Source: Agarivorans litoreus (GTDB lineage: Bacteria; Pseudomonadota; Gammaproteobacteria; Enterobacterales; Celerinatantimonadaceae). Taken from it: DNA of 64,000 bases. This document shows, piece by piece, positions 28,509-36,910 of the stretch. Under the pieces are notes generated by a model. The model searched no databases and was not told where the DNA came from. It was given only the letters and a program-made list of their open reading frames with translations. The position numbers and the translations under genes are program-made. The DNA is taken from positions 1,321,501 through 1,385,500 of the forward strand of contig NZ_BLPI01000001.1 of assembly GCF_019649015.1 (NCBI RefSeq), in the 5' to 3' direction. Positions within the stretch are counted from its first letter, which is position 1. Every line of letters begins with the position of its first letter.

Positions 28509-29447
28509 ATGGAACATCATCACAACTCAGCTAAGTGGCGCCAAATATTAGCCAAATGTTTAGCCTTTTTTCATGGTAATCCACCGGCAATTATTGGCGG
28601 ATTACTAGCCACCATTATTTTGTGCGGTGCGTTATTTGCCCCCGTATTTGCTACGCATGACCCGCAAAAGCGGGTATCAAGACCCCACCAAGCACCTAGC
28701 GCCGAATATATTATGGGCACCACCCGTAATGGTCGCGACGTATTTAGCCAAGTGCTTTATGGCGCGCGCAAGTCACTCACTGTTGCCATCACTGCCGGAA
28801 TTATTGCCATGAGCATTGCGGTAGCCGTTGGCGTTAGTTCTGGTTACTTTGGTGGCAAAATTGATGAATGGTTAAACTTCATCACCAACGTATTTTTGGT
28901 TTTTCCGCAACTGCCGCTATTGATTGTATTAGCCGCCTTTCTTGGGCAAGTGGGCTCCTTAGTGATAACCGTGCTGCTGGGGGTCACCTCCTGGCCATGG
29001 GGCGCTAGGGTTATCAGAGCCCAAACCATGGCAATACGAAACAAAGAGTTCATCATCTCGGCCGAGGTAATGGGCGAGTCCAAGCTGCGCATCATCTTAG
29101 TAGAAATTCTTCCTAACTTAGTTTCTATCGTATTTGGTGGCTTTTTGGGTACCGTCATTTACGCCATGGGTTCTGAAGCAGGCTTAGGCATATTAGGTTT
29201 AGGCGACGCCACCGAAGTTAGCTGGGGCTCCATGCTCTACTGGGCGCAGGTTTCTTCTTCTCTCTACACCGGCGCATGGTGGGAGATGTTAGTACCGGCT
29301 TTAGCACTGGCCTTTACCGGCGGCGCACTAGCGCTAATTAACATGTCGATTGACCAAGTAAGTAATCCAAAACTTAAAACTGGTCCGCACCTAAAAGTAT
29401 GGAAAAAACTGCAAAAAGCAGCCAATCAACGTCGAGGTTTAGCATGA
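28509..29447 (+). CDS. ABC importer permease, DppC/OppC type
   Basis: A 312-residue permease with an N-terminal cytoplasmic stretch, a first helix (about 28-50), the OppC-type MGTTRNGRDVFSQVLYGARKSL segment and an EAA loop near ISAEVMGESKLRIILVEILPN (about residue 180-200). Its stop codon overlaps the next start (ATGA), so the membrane and ATPase parts are translationally coupled. Confidence 0.93.
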   Translation: MEHHHNSAKWRQILAKCLAFFHGNPPAIIGGLLATIILCGALFAPVFATHDPQKRVSRPHQAPSAEYIMGTTRNGRDVFSQVLYGARKSLTVAITAGIIAMSIAVAVGVSSGYFGGKIDEWLNFITNVFLVFPQLPLLIVLAAFLGQVGSLVITVLLGVTSWPWGARVIRAQTMAIRNKEFIISAEVMGESKLRIILVEILPNLVSIVFGGFLGTVIYAMGSEAGLGILGLGDATEVSWGSMLYWAQVSSSLYTGAWWEMLVPALALAFTGGALALINMSIDQVSNPKLKTGPHLKVWKKLQKAANQRRGLA

Positions 29448-30412
29448 GCCAAGCATTATTAGAGATTAACAACCTAAGTGTTGATTATGTTTCACCCAAT
29501 GGCATTGCTCGCGCGGTAAACAATGTAAGCCTAAGCATTGCCCCAGGCGAAACCCTTGGCCTAGCTGGCGAATCAGGTTGTGGTAAAAGCACCTTGGCCT
29601 TCGCCATCTCGCGTTTGCATAAAGCACCCGCGCTGATCCCTGAAGGAGAGATCCTTTACAAAGGCCAAGACGTGCTGAAAATGAACGACAAACAGCTACG
29701 GGCTTTTCGCTGGAACGACACCTCGGTGGTATTCCAAAGTGCCATGAACTCACTTAACCCGGTTATCACCATTGGTGAACAGCTAACCGATGTTATTTTA
29801 GCTCACAAGCAAGTAAGCCTTAAACAGGCCAACGAAAAAGCCGCGGAGTTGCTATCGGTAGTGGGCATTCATGGCGATCGCTTAAAAAGCTTTCCGCATC
29901 AATTAAGTGGTGGCATGCGCCAACGGGTGGTTATCGCTATCGCCTTAGCGCTAGAACCAAAGTTAATCATTATGGATGAACCAACCACGGCTCTAGACGT
30001 AGTGGTAGAGCGAGAGATCCTTAATGAGCTTTACGACTTAAAAGAAAAGTTTGGCTTCTCGATTTTATTCATTAGCCATGACTTAAGCTTAATGGGCGAA
30101 ATTGCCGACCGCATTGGTGTGATGTACGCCGGTAACTTAATTGAAATTGGCGACGCTAAAACGGTATTTAACCAACCTAGCCACCCTTACACCAAAGGGT
30201 TGGTATCGTCGTTCCCTACCATTCATGGGCCAAAAGAGCGCTTATATGGGATCCCCGGCGACCCAGTAAACCTGCTCAAATTGCCTAGCGGTTGTAACTT
30301 CCAGACCCGCTGTAACGATTGTGTAGAGAACTGTAAAAGCGATGAACCTATTTTGCGCGCACAAGCTAACGGTGTTCATGCTGCTTGTCATATTTTGGAG
30401 GTTCAAAAATGA
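29444..30412 (+). CDS. ABC importer ATPase, DppD/OppD type
   Basis: A 322-residue nucleotide-binding subunit. The ATG at 29444 overlaps the permease stop in ATGA and has GAGG upstream; the frame extends 15 codons further up. Walker A is GESGCGKST, the signature LSGGMRQRV, Walker B LIIMDEPTTALD. The C-terminal extension has the cysteine cluster typical of oligopeptide-family ATPases (CNFQTRCNDCVENC). It pairs with the next gene's ATPase. Confidence 0.94.
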   Translation: MSQALLEINNLSVDYVSPNGIARAVNNVSLSIAPGETLGLAGESGCGKSTLAFAISRLHKAPALIPEGEILYKGQDVLKMNDKQLRAFRWNDTSVVFQSAMNSLNPVITIGEQLTDVILAHKQVSLKQANEKAAELLSVVGIHGDRLKSFPHQLSGGMRQRVVIAIALALEPKLIIMDEPTTALDVVVEREILNELYDLKEKFGFSILFISHDLSLMGEIADRIGVMYAGNLIEIGDAKTVFNQPSHPYTKGLVSSFPTIHGPKERLYGIPGDPVNLLKLPSGCNFQTRCNDCVENCKSDEPILRAQANGVHAACHILEVQK

Positions 30413-31392
30413 GCGTAGTAAGCGAAAATCAAACCGTACTTGCGGTAGAAAACTTAATTAAAGACTTTCCGATTGGTTTATCGTCTAACCCAAATAACCT
30501 AATGCGGGCAGTTAACGATGTATCTTTTGAGCTTAAAAAGGGCCAAGCCTTAGCCATTGTTGGTGAGTCTGGTTCCGGCAAAAGTACCGGTGCTCGAGTG
30601 CTAACACGCATCTATGAGAAAAATGGCGGAGACATCCTTTTTAAAGGCCTGCCTTTGGATGAGTATGTAAAACAACATGGTTCGCTAGAATATGCTCGCC
30701 AAGTGCAAATGATCTTCCAAGACCCCTTCGGCTCACTTAACCCAGTGCATTCAATCTACCACCACATTGCTCGCCCCTTGCAGATCCACAAGCGCGCCAG
30801 CAAAAAAGAACTGCGCAACAAAGTTTACGAGTTGCTGGATTTAGTTGGTCTTTCGCCAGTGGTAGAAACCGCCGAGAAATACCCACATGAGCTAAGTGGT
30901 GGTCAACGCCAACGGGTTGCTATAGCCCGCGCACTGGCGGTTGACCCAGAAGTCATCTTAGCTGATGAGCCGATTTCGATGTTAGACGTATCGGTACGCT
31001 TGGGCATTTTGAACCTTATGGCCGATTTAAAAGACAAACGTGGCATCAGTTTCATGTACATCACTCATGATATTGCTACCGCGCGCTACTTTGCAGAAAA
31101 GACTGCTGTTATGTACGTAGGCCACATGGTGGAATGGGGTAACAGTGACAAAGTAACCCAAACGCCCCAGCACCCTTACACCAAACTATTACTGTCGGCG
31201 GTGCCAGAGGCAAGCAAAAGTGGTCGTCGTGAACTAGGCGCCAAAAAAGGAGACATTCCTATGTGGCACCCTAACTCAGTGGGTTGTCCTTTTGCAGCAC
31301 GTTGTCCAAATGCCCTGGACAAGTGTAATCAGGCATTCCCAGAAGTGACTCAAATTGCCGACGATCACTTCATACGTTGTTTTAACGTTTAA
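30409..31392 (+). CDS. ABC importer ATPase, DppF/OppF type
   Basis: A 327-residue second nucleotide-binding subunit, starting at an ATG overlapping the previous stop (ATGA) with a strong TTTTGGAGG ribosome binding site. Walker A GESGSGKST, signature LSGGQRQRV, Walker B VILADEPISMLD are all intact. It ends in the Cys-containing GCPFAARCPNALDKC region typical of the family. An operator palindrome lies just after it, before the phosphorylase. Confidence 0.94.
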   Translation: MSVVSENQTVLAVENLIKDFPIGLSSNPNNLMRAVNDVSFELKKGQALAIVGESGSGKSTGARVLTRIYEKNGGDILFKGLPLDEYVKQHGSLEYARQVQMIFQDPFGSLNPVHSIYHHIARPLQIHKRASKKELRNKVYELLDLVGLSPVVETAEKYPHELSGGQRQRVAIARALAVDPEVILADEPISMLDVSVRLGILNLMADLKDKRGISFMYITHDIATARYFAEKTAVMYVGHMVEWGNSDKVTQTPQHPYTKLLLSAVPEASKSGRRELGAKKGDIPMWHPNSVGCPFAARCPNALDKCNQAFPEVTQIADDHFIRCFNV

Positions 31393-31414
31393 TAAGATTT
31401 TTTTTGCGCTGCAA

Positions 31415-31428
31415 AGTAAGCGCTTACA
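31415..31428. promoter_or_regulatory. LacI-type operator inside the importer operon, before the phosphorylase
   Basis: AGTAAGCGCTTACA contains the perfect 12-bp palindrome GTAAGCGCTTAC, 30 bases before the phosphorylase start. It could control a second promoter or act as a roadblock. Confidence 0.7.
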
Positions 31429-31457
31429 CGGACTTTAAGCTAATGAAAGAAGAGAAT

Positions 31458-34400
31458 ATGGACACATTAACAAAAGACATCACCGGAAAGTTTGTCTTCA
31501 TTGATGGTGACAAATACTACCAAATTAAAAACGTTGATCAGATGGCTCCATTTTTTATCAGTGTGGTTTCAGCCAGCGACCATTGGTTGTTCATCTCATC
31601 AACCGGTTGTTTATCAGCAGGGCGCATTCGCCCTGAGAATGCTTTGTTTCCCTATAAATCAGTAGATTACATACATGAGAATGCTGAAAATACCGGCAGT
31701 AAAACCATTGTAAAAGTGACTAGCGAAGCCGGTATCCAACAGTGGGAACCCTTCAACCAACACCACGATAGCTTGTACCAACTGCGCCGCAATATTTATA
31801 AAAATATTGCAGGTGACAAAATCATCTTTGAAGAACTCAACTTTGATTTAGGTTTAAGCTTTAAGTACCAATGGAGCAGCAGCGAAAAGTTTGGTTTTGT
31901 TCGTCAAGCAACACTCACCAACACCACCCATAAAACGCGTGAAATAGAGCTAGTGGATGGTATTCAAAACTTATTACCATCGAATACGCCGTTCTCAATT
32001 ATGCAAGGCAGTAGTGCCCTGCTGGACGCCTACAAATGGAATGAGCGCGAAGCTAACTCGAGCTTAGCCACCTACAGCTTATACGCTAAATTAAGCGACC
32101 GCGCCGAGCCTGCAGAATCCCTGTTAGCCACTAGCGTATTTTCGCTGGCGGAAAACTGCCAATCTATTCTGTTGTCTAGCCAACAGTTAGCGGCATTTCG
32201 CCGTGGCAGCTCAGTAGAAGACGAGCAACTAACACGAGGAGTAAGAGGCTCTTATTTCGTTCATAGGAAACTAACTCTTGCCGCCGCAGCTCAAGATAGC
32301 TGGAGCATTGTCGCCGATGTTGACCAATCACACGCCCAGTTAGCAGAGTTACAGCAGCAAATCAGCAAGCCGCAACAACTAGAGCAAGCGGTTATGGCGT
32401 CGGTTGAGCAAAACCACCAAGAGCTGCTTAAGCTTATGGCGGGCAGCGACGCTTACCAAAAAACCGCAGAAGATGAGACCAGCGTACACCACTATGCCAA
32501 CGTTTTATTTAACAACATGCGCGGCGGCGTAGTCGTTGACCAGTACTGGGTAGAAAGTGCTGATTTTGTGAAAACCCTAAAAAACGCCAACACCCAAGTT
32601 GCACTAGACCAAGCAAGCTTCTTAAATAGCTTACCGGCCAAAATTAATTACGACGAGCTACTGTCGTTAGCAGCTCAACAAAATAGCCCGCAATTATTAC
32701 GTTTGTGCCACGAGTATTTACCGCTTACTTTTGGCCGTCGCCACGGCGACCCAAGCCGCCCTTGGAACCATTTCGAGATAAAGCTAAAAGATAATCAAGG
32801 CAATCGTTTACTGTCTTACCAAGGTAACTGGCGTGACATTTTCCAAAACTGGGAAGCACTAGGTGTAAGTTACCCAAGTTTTATTAAGAGCTTTATTGCC
32901 AAGTTTGTGAATGCCTCTACCATTGACGGCTACAACCCTTACCGCATCACTAAAGCCGGGGTTGATTGGGAGCTATTGGAATCTGACGATCCATGGAGCA
33001 ACATTGGTTACTGGGGCGATCACCAAATCATCTATTTGCTTAAGTTCTTGGAGCAGTCAGACAAGTACCAACCCGCTGAGCTAAAAGCGCTGTTAGATAC
33101 AGAGATCTTTAGCTACGCCAATGTGCCTTACGAAATTTCTTCAGCAGAAGCCATTTTTGCCGACGCCAAAAACACTGTCGAATTTAACGAAAACAAACAA
33201 AAAATTATTGAAAGCCGCCAAAGCGTAATGGGCAGTGATGCTCGCTTATTGCTTGATCAAAACCAAGAAGTCTACTTAGCAAACTTGGCTGAAAAACTAT
33301 TAGTTCCACTGCTCGCTAAGCTAGGAAACTTAGTACTAGACGGCGGTATTTGGTTAAATACCCAACGCCCAGAATGGAACGATGCCAACAATGCGATTGT
33401 AGGTACTGGTTTGTCCATGGTAACCCTTTATTACATGCGCCGTTATGTGGCCTTTATGCAAAAACTATTTGCCGACAACAAGCAATACGCCATGTCTAAA
33501 GAGCTCGCCGAATGGTTAAGTGCGAGTAGTAAAATTTTACAAGAGGCTAACCGCCTCGTCGCGACTGCGCCAGTAAGTAACAGCCAACGTAACCAAGTAT
33601 TACGTGATTTAGCCAAGGCAGCAGCAGATTATCGCAAATATGTTTACCAAAATGGCTTCTCTGGCAAAGTAACTGTAGCTTCAGCAGACATTCAAGCGCT
33701 ACTTGCTCCAAGTCTTGAGATTATGGACAAGAGTATTGCCAGCAACTACCGTAACGACGGTTTGTACAACGCTTACAACATCATTAACTATAAACAAGAT
33801 GAAGTGGCTGTAGATTACCTCTACCCAATGCTAGAAGGCCAAGTAGCGGTATTATCTGCCGGTGTACTCACGCCAGACGAAGCGGTTCACTTACTCGATA
33901 AGTTATACAACAGCAGCATGTTCCGCGCCGATCAAAATACGTTTATGCTATATCCTGATCGTGAGTTAGCCGGCTTTGCCGATAAAAACCGAATTGTAGC
34001 AGCGCGTGTTGCGGCTAACCCTGGACTGCAAATCATGCTTGAGAAAAATGACCCACGTATTGTTGAGCAAGACAATCAAGGTCACTACCATTTTAATGCG
34101 GACTTCGAAAATGCTGGCGCTTTAGCCTCAGCCATTGCAGTCGCTAAAGCGGATTACCCAGAAATTGTCGACACGGCATGGCAAGACATCTTTGCCATTT
34201 ATGAAGAAGTGTTTAACCACCAGGCCTTTACTGGTCGCTCTGGCACAATGTTTGGCTACGAAGGCTTAGGCTCAATTTACTGGCACATGGTGTCAAAACT
34301 ATTGTTAGCGGTGCAAGAAAACTACTTTGCGGCCTACAATGCTGACCCCCACTCCCTAGCCACTCAACAATTGGCAGAGTACTACTATAAAGTACGCGCT

Positions 34401-34889
34401 GGCATTGGCTTTAACAAGTCACCAGAGGTGTATGGTGCCTTCCCTACCGACCCTTACTCACATACTCCTAAACAAGCCGGTGCGCAGCAACCAGGCATGA
34501 CAGGGCAAGTGAAGGAAGAAATTTTAACCCGCTTCGGCGAGTTGGGCGTTTTGGTAGAACAGGGCAAAATTAGCATTAAACCTTCTCTACTTAAAAGCAG
34601 TGAGTTCTTAAATACTGCCGATGAATACCAATATATTGACCCACAGGGCAATACTCAAAAGCTAGCGTTAGAGGCCAAACAATTAGCCTTTACCTATTGC
34701 CAAGTGCCGTTTATTTACGCCAGCACAGAGCAAAGCCAAGGCCAGCTAGTGGTGAGTTTTAAAAACGGTGAACAGTGGTCAAGCGAGTCCTTAGAGATGA
34801 GTGAGGAGATCAGTAAGCAAATCTTCGAACGTACTGGTGAAATCGCCAAGGTATTTGTGTTGGTGCCAAACCAAATGTTACTCAGTTAA
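31458..34889 (+). CDS. Very large glycoside phosphorylase, GH161/GH149-like (beta-1,3-oligoglucan phosphorylase)
   Basis: A 1143-residue cytoplasmic protein with no signal peptide. The ATG at 31458 has GAAGAGAAT before it; two more upstream in-frame starts are weaker. The N-terminal half is a beta-sandwich of the GH94-like fold (STGCLSAGRIRPENALFP; QWEPFNQHHDSLYQLRRNIYK), the middle is an alpha/alpha barrel with PSRPWNHFEIKL and DDPWSNIGYWGDHQIIYLL near residues 510-530, where the catalytic acid would sit. GH94 cellobiose phosphorylases are about 800 residues; about 1100-1200 is the size of the beta-1,3-glucan phosphorylase families GH161 and GH149. The product would be glucose-1-phosphate. 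Family choice between GH161 and GH149 is unproven. Confidence 0.75.
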   Translation: MDTLTKDITGKFVFIDGDKYYQIKNVDQMAPFFISVVSASDHWLFISSTGCLSAGRIRPENALFPYKSVDYIHENAENTGSKTIVKVTSEAGIQQWEPFNQHHDSLYQLRRNIYKNIAGDKIIFEELNFDLGLSFKYQWSSSEKFGFVRQATLTNTTHKTREIELVDGIQNLLPSNTPFSIMQGSSALLDAYKWNEREANSSLATYSLYAKLSDRAEPAESLLATSVFSLAENCQSILLSSQQLAAFRRGSSVEDEQLTRGVRGSYFVHRKLTLAAAAQDSWSIVADVDQSHAQLAELQQQISKPQQLEQAVMASVEQNHQELLKLMAGSDAYQKTAEDETSVHHYANVLFNNMRGGVVVDQYWVESADFVKTLKNANTQVALDQASFLNSLPAKINYDELLSLAAQQNSPQLLRLCHEYLPLTFGRRHGDPSRPWNHFEIKLKDNQGNRLLSYQGNWRDIFQNWEALGVSYPSFIKSFIAKFVNASTIDGYNPYRITKAGVDWELLESDDPWSNIGYWGDHQIIYLLKFLEQSDKYQPAELKALLDTEIFSYANVPYEISSAEAIFADAKNTVEFNENKQKIIESRQSVMGSDARLLLDQNQEVYLANLAEKLLVPLLAKLGNLVLDGGIWLNTQRPEWNDANNAIVGTGLSMVTLYYMRRYVAFMQKLFADNKQYAMSKELAEWLSASSKILQEANRLVATAPVSNSQRNQVLRDLAKAAADYRKYVYQNGFSGKVTVASADIQALLAPSLEIMDKSIASNYRNDGLYNAYNIINYKQDEVAVDYLYPMLEGQVAVLSAGVLTPDEAVHLLDKLYNSSMFRADQNTFMLYPDRELAGFADKNRIVAARVAANPGLQIMLEKNDPRIVEQDNQGHYHFNADFENAGALASAIAVAKADYPEIVDTAWQDIFAIYEEVFNHQAFTGRSGTMFGYEGLGSIYWHMVSKLLLAVQENYFAAYNADPHSLATQQLAEYYYKVRAGIGFNKSPEVYGAFPTDPYSHTPKQAGAQQPGMTGQVKEEILTRFGELGVLVEQGKISIKPSLLKSSEFLNTADEYQYIDPQGNTQKLALEAKQLAFTYCQVPFIYASTEQSQGQLVVSFKNGEQWSSESLEMSEEISKQIFERTGEIAKVFVLVPNQMLLS

Positions 34890-34904
34890 ACAAAAGGAAA
34901 AGCA

Positions 34905-35330
34905 GTGAGCAGCCACCTAGTAGAGGTGTCTGATTACAACGCGGCGGGATATTCTCCCGTCGTGGATTTTCAGACCTGGCGAGTCGCCATACTAAACTAC
35001 ATAGATGAGCTCGAAACCGAGCTCATCAACAATTTTCAGTGTCACTTAAAAACCGATGAAGTATTTGTTTTACTTGAAGGAAAGTGCATTTTGTTTTGTG
35101 CCGAAACGTCTCAAGGAAAGCTAGGACAGATTGTTGCAACCGATATGCAAGCCGGAAAAATTTACAACATCAAGCAAGGGGTTTACCACACTCATACGCT
35201 AAGCCAAGACGCCAAAGTGCTGATTGTAGAAAACCAAGATACTAGCGATAATAACTCACCCAAAATCGCTGTATCGGCTGATATTCAGCAACAGCTTAGT
35301 CAATTAAAAGCCCAGCTTTGGGGCAGCTAA
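34905..35330 (+). CDS. Single-domain cupin protein
   Basis: A 141-residue protein with GTG start and AAAGGAAAAGCA before it. Cupin motif 1 appears as HLKTDEVFVLLEG (near residue 47) and motif 2 as GVYHTHTL (near residue 92); the His residues and a Glu fit a metal site. No enzyme activity can be named. It ends the importer-phosphorylase operon 15 bases after the phosphorylase, so it may act on a sugar product such as an epimerase or isomerase would, or be a small-molecule sensor. Confidence 0.75.
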   Translation: MSSHLVEVSDYNAAGYSPVVDFQTWRVAILNYIDELETELINNFQCHLKTDEVFVLLEGKCILFCAETSQGKLGQIVATDMQAGKIYNIKQGVYHTHTLSQDAKVLIVENQDTSDNNSPKIAVSADIQQQLSQLKAQLWGS

Positions 35331-35339
35331 GCGCCTATT

Positions 35340-35367
35340 AATCACTTAGCAGCGAGGCTAAGTGATT
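35340..35367. terminator. Hairpin between convergent cupin and LacI genes
   Basis: A perfect 11-bp stem (AATCACTTAGC with GCTAAGTGATT), overlapping the last base pair of the LacI stop codon. It lacks a long T-run but serves both directions. Confidence 0.65.
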
Positions 35368-36379
35368 ACTCCGCATTATCACCTTTTAACTGCTTAACTG
35401 AGTTACGAATGATTAACTCTGGAGCCAGTTTCTCAGTTAATGCATGCTCCCGGTCATTAATTAACGCAAGCACACCATGAGCAGCTTCGTAACTTAGCTG
35501 TTCGATGGGGAAACTAACCGTAGTTAAGCGAGGGCGTATATGTTGACTGTAAGTGTCGTTATCAAAACCCACTATAGAAATATCTTCACCAATGGTTAGC
35601 TTAGCATCACTGCATACGTTATACACAGCTAGAGCAATGTTGTCGTTTTGACAAAAAATAGCGGTAAAGCCTTTATTGCGAGACATTAAACGCTGCACGG
35701 TTTCGTGATTACCTTCGTGATCAAAGCGGCCTTCAATCACCAAATTTGCATCATAAGCAATACCGGCCTCGGTTAAAGCGTTGCGGTAGCCCTGTAAACG
35801 ATCGCGGCTTTCCACCTTACTCATTTGCCCCGTAATACAGGCGATTTTTGTATGACCAGAGTCGATTAAATGCTTAGTCGCTAAGTAGCCACCCAACTCA
35901 TTATCAATCCAAATACAGCGCCCTGCTAGTTCAGGGATATTGCGATTTAAGATAATCGACGCAGGTGTATCTTCGGCAATTTTAATTAGCTCGTTGTCTG
36001 ACAATTTGTCTGAATGGATGATTAATCCATCTACCTTTTTCGAAGCCAAAAACTCAATCGAATCGACTTCTTTGGTTTTGGATTCCTGACCACTAGTAAC
36101 AATAAGATGCAAACGTTCTTCGCGAATAATATTTTCAGTGTTGTGCATTAAGGGGCCAAAATACGGCCCATCTAAACTACCCACCAGCATACCAATACTG
36201 TTAGAGCGATTAGACGCTAAAGCCTGAGCGAAAGTATTAGGCTTATAACCGAGTTGCTCTATCGCATTAAACACTTTGATGCGGTTTTTTTCCTTTACCG
36301 AAGAGTGACCGTTAATCGCTCTAGATACGGTAGCCTGAGATACTTTAGCTAACTCAGACACTTCCTTTATTGTAATCAA
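35366..36379 (-). CDS. LacI-family repressor of the glucan locus
   Basis: A 337-residue regulator. The start is TTG (36377-36379), with AGGG eight bases before it, which would keep repressor low. The DNA-binding domain begins ITIKEVSELAKVSQATVSRAINGHSSV, the canonical LacI helix-turn-helix with hinge LASNRSNSIGMLV at residues about 55-68. A periplasmic-binding-protein-like sugar domain follows, with FDNDTYSQHIRPRLTTVSFP near residue 275. It is the only LacI-type gene in the window, and palindromes centred on CG, the usual LacI-family operator form, flank all the glucan genes. The inducer is unknown; a laminari-oligosaccharide or glucose-1-phosphate is possible. Confidence 0.9.
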   Translation of the reverse strand: MITIKEVSELAKVSQATVSRAINGHSSVKEKNRIKVFNAIEQLGYKPNTFAQALASNRSNSIGMLVGSLDGPYFGPLMHNTENIIREERLHLIVTSGQESKTKEVDSIEFLASKKVDGLIIHSDKLSDNELIKIAEDTPASIILNRNIPELAGRCIWIDNELGGYLATKHLIDSGHTKIACITGQMSKVESRDRLQGYRNALTEAGIAYDANLVIEGRFDHEGNHETVQRLMSRNKGFTAIFCQNDNIALAVYNVCSDAKLTIGEDISIVGFDNDTYSQHIRPRLTTVSFPIEQLSYEAAHGVLALINDREHALTEKLAPELIIRNSVKQLKGDNAE

Positions 36380-36502
36380 CTCATTAACCCTATTATTCGA
36401 ATACTTGCGTACTAATGCGCATGACGCAATGCTTGTTACTTTTTACTAAATATCGCCACAGCTTGCTAGTAATATGCGCGCAAACGGCGAGATAGTCGAC
36501 AA

Positions 36503-36516
36503 AGTAAACGCTAACA
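36503..36516. promoter_or_regulatory. Degenerate operator upstream of the LacI gene
   Basis: AGTAAACGCTAACA matches AGTAAGCGCTTACA except at two bases, 124 bases before the LacI start. It could allow autoregulation; weak evidence. Confidence 0.35.
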
Positions 36517-36668
36517 AAATCAAGCCGTACATATTTTAAACAAAACACCACAATATCAAAAGTGCCAAGCGGCATCATCCCCTATGTTTACTAGGTTTGT
36601 ACATTGCTCAAATCAACTAATCAATCATCAATAGTCACTTTAATAGCTAATGAGCGCCCACAAAAAAA

Positions 36669-36682
36669 AGAAAGCGCTTGCT
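36669..36682. promoter_or_regulatory. LacI-type operator, distal to the GH16 gene at 36911
   Basis: AGAAAGCGCTTGCT, 229 bases before the GH16 start and 290 bases before the divergent LacI start. A looser match, TAAAAGCGTTTAAA, lies at 36696-36709. The 36380-36910 region holds no gene. Confidence 0.72.
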
Positions 36683-36868
36683 AAAAAGTAAAGAGTAAAA
36701 GCGTTTAAACCACTAAAAAACCCATGAACTAATAGTTAACAGCCCTTATGCCAAATTCACCCACAAACCTCTAAAATAAAGGCTTTTGTGAGACGATGCG
36801 CAAATATGGATGACAGTTAAGTGGATCCAAAACGTCTATATTTAAAGCTACAGCCACAAATGCTATAA

Positions 36869-36882
36869 AGAAAGCGCTTACA
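36869..36882. promoter_or_regulatory. LacI-type operator, proximal to the GH16 gene at 36911
   Basis: AGAAAGCGCTTACA, 29 bases before the start, a place where bound repressor would block transcription directly. Confidence 0.78.
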
Positions 36883-36910
36883 AAAACTTTTAGCTTAGCA
36901 AGGAAGAATA

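Noticed and set aside
36393-36578. 61-codon minus-strand frame upstream of the LacI gene
   Set aside because: Lies over the probable promoter and operator region, with no support beyond being open.
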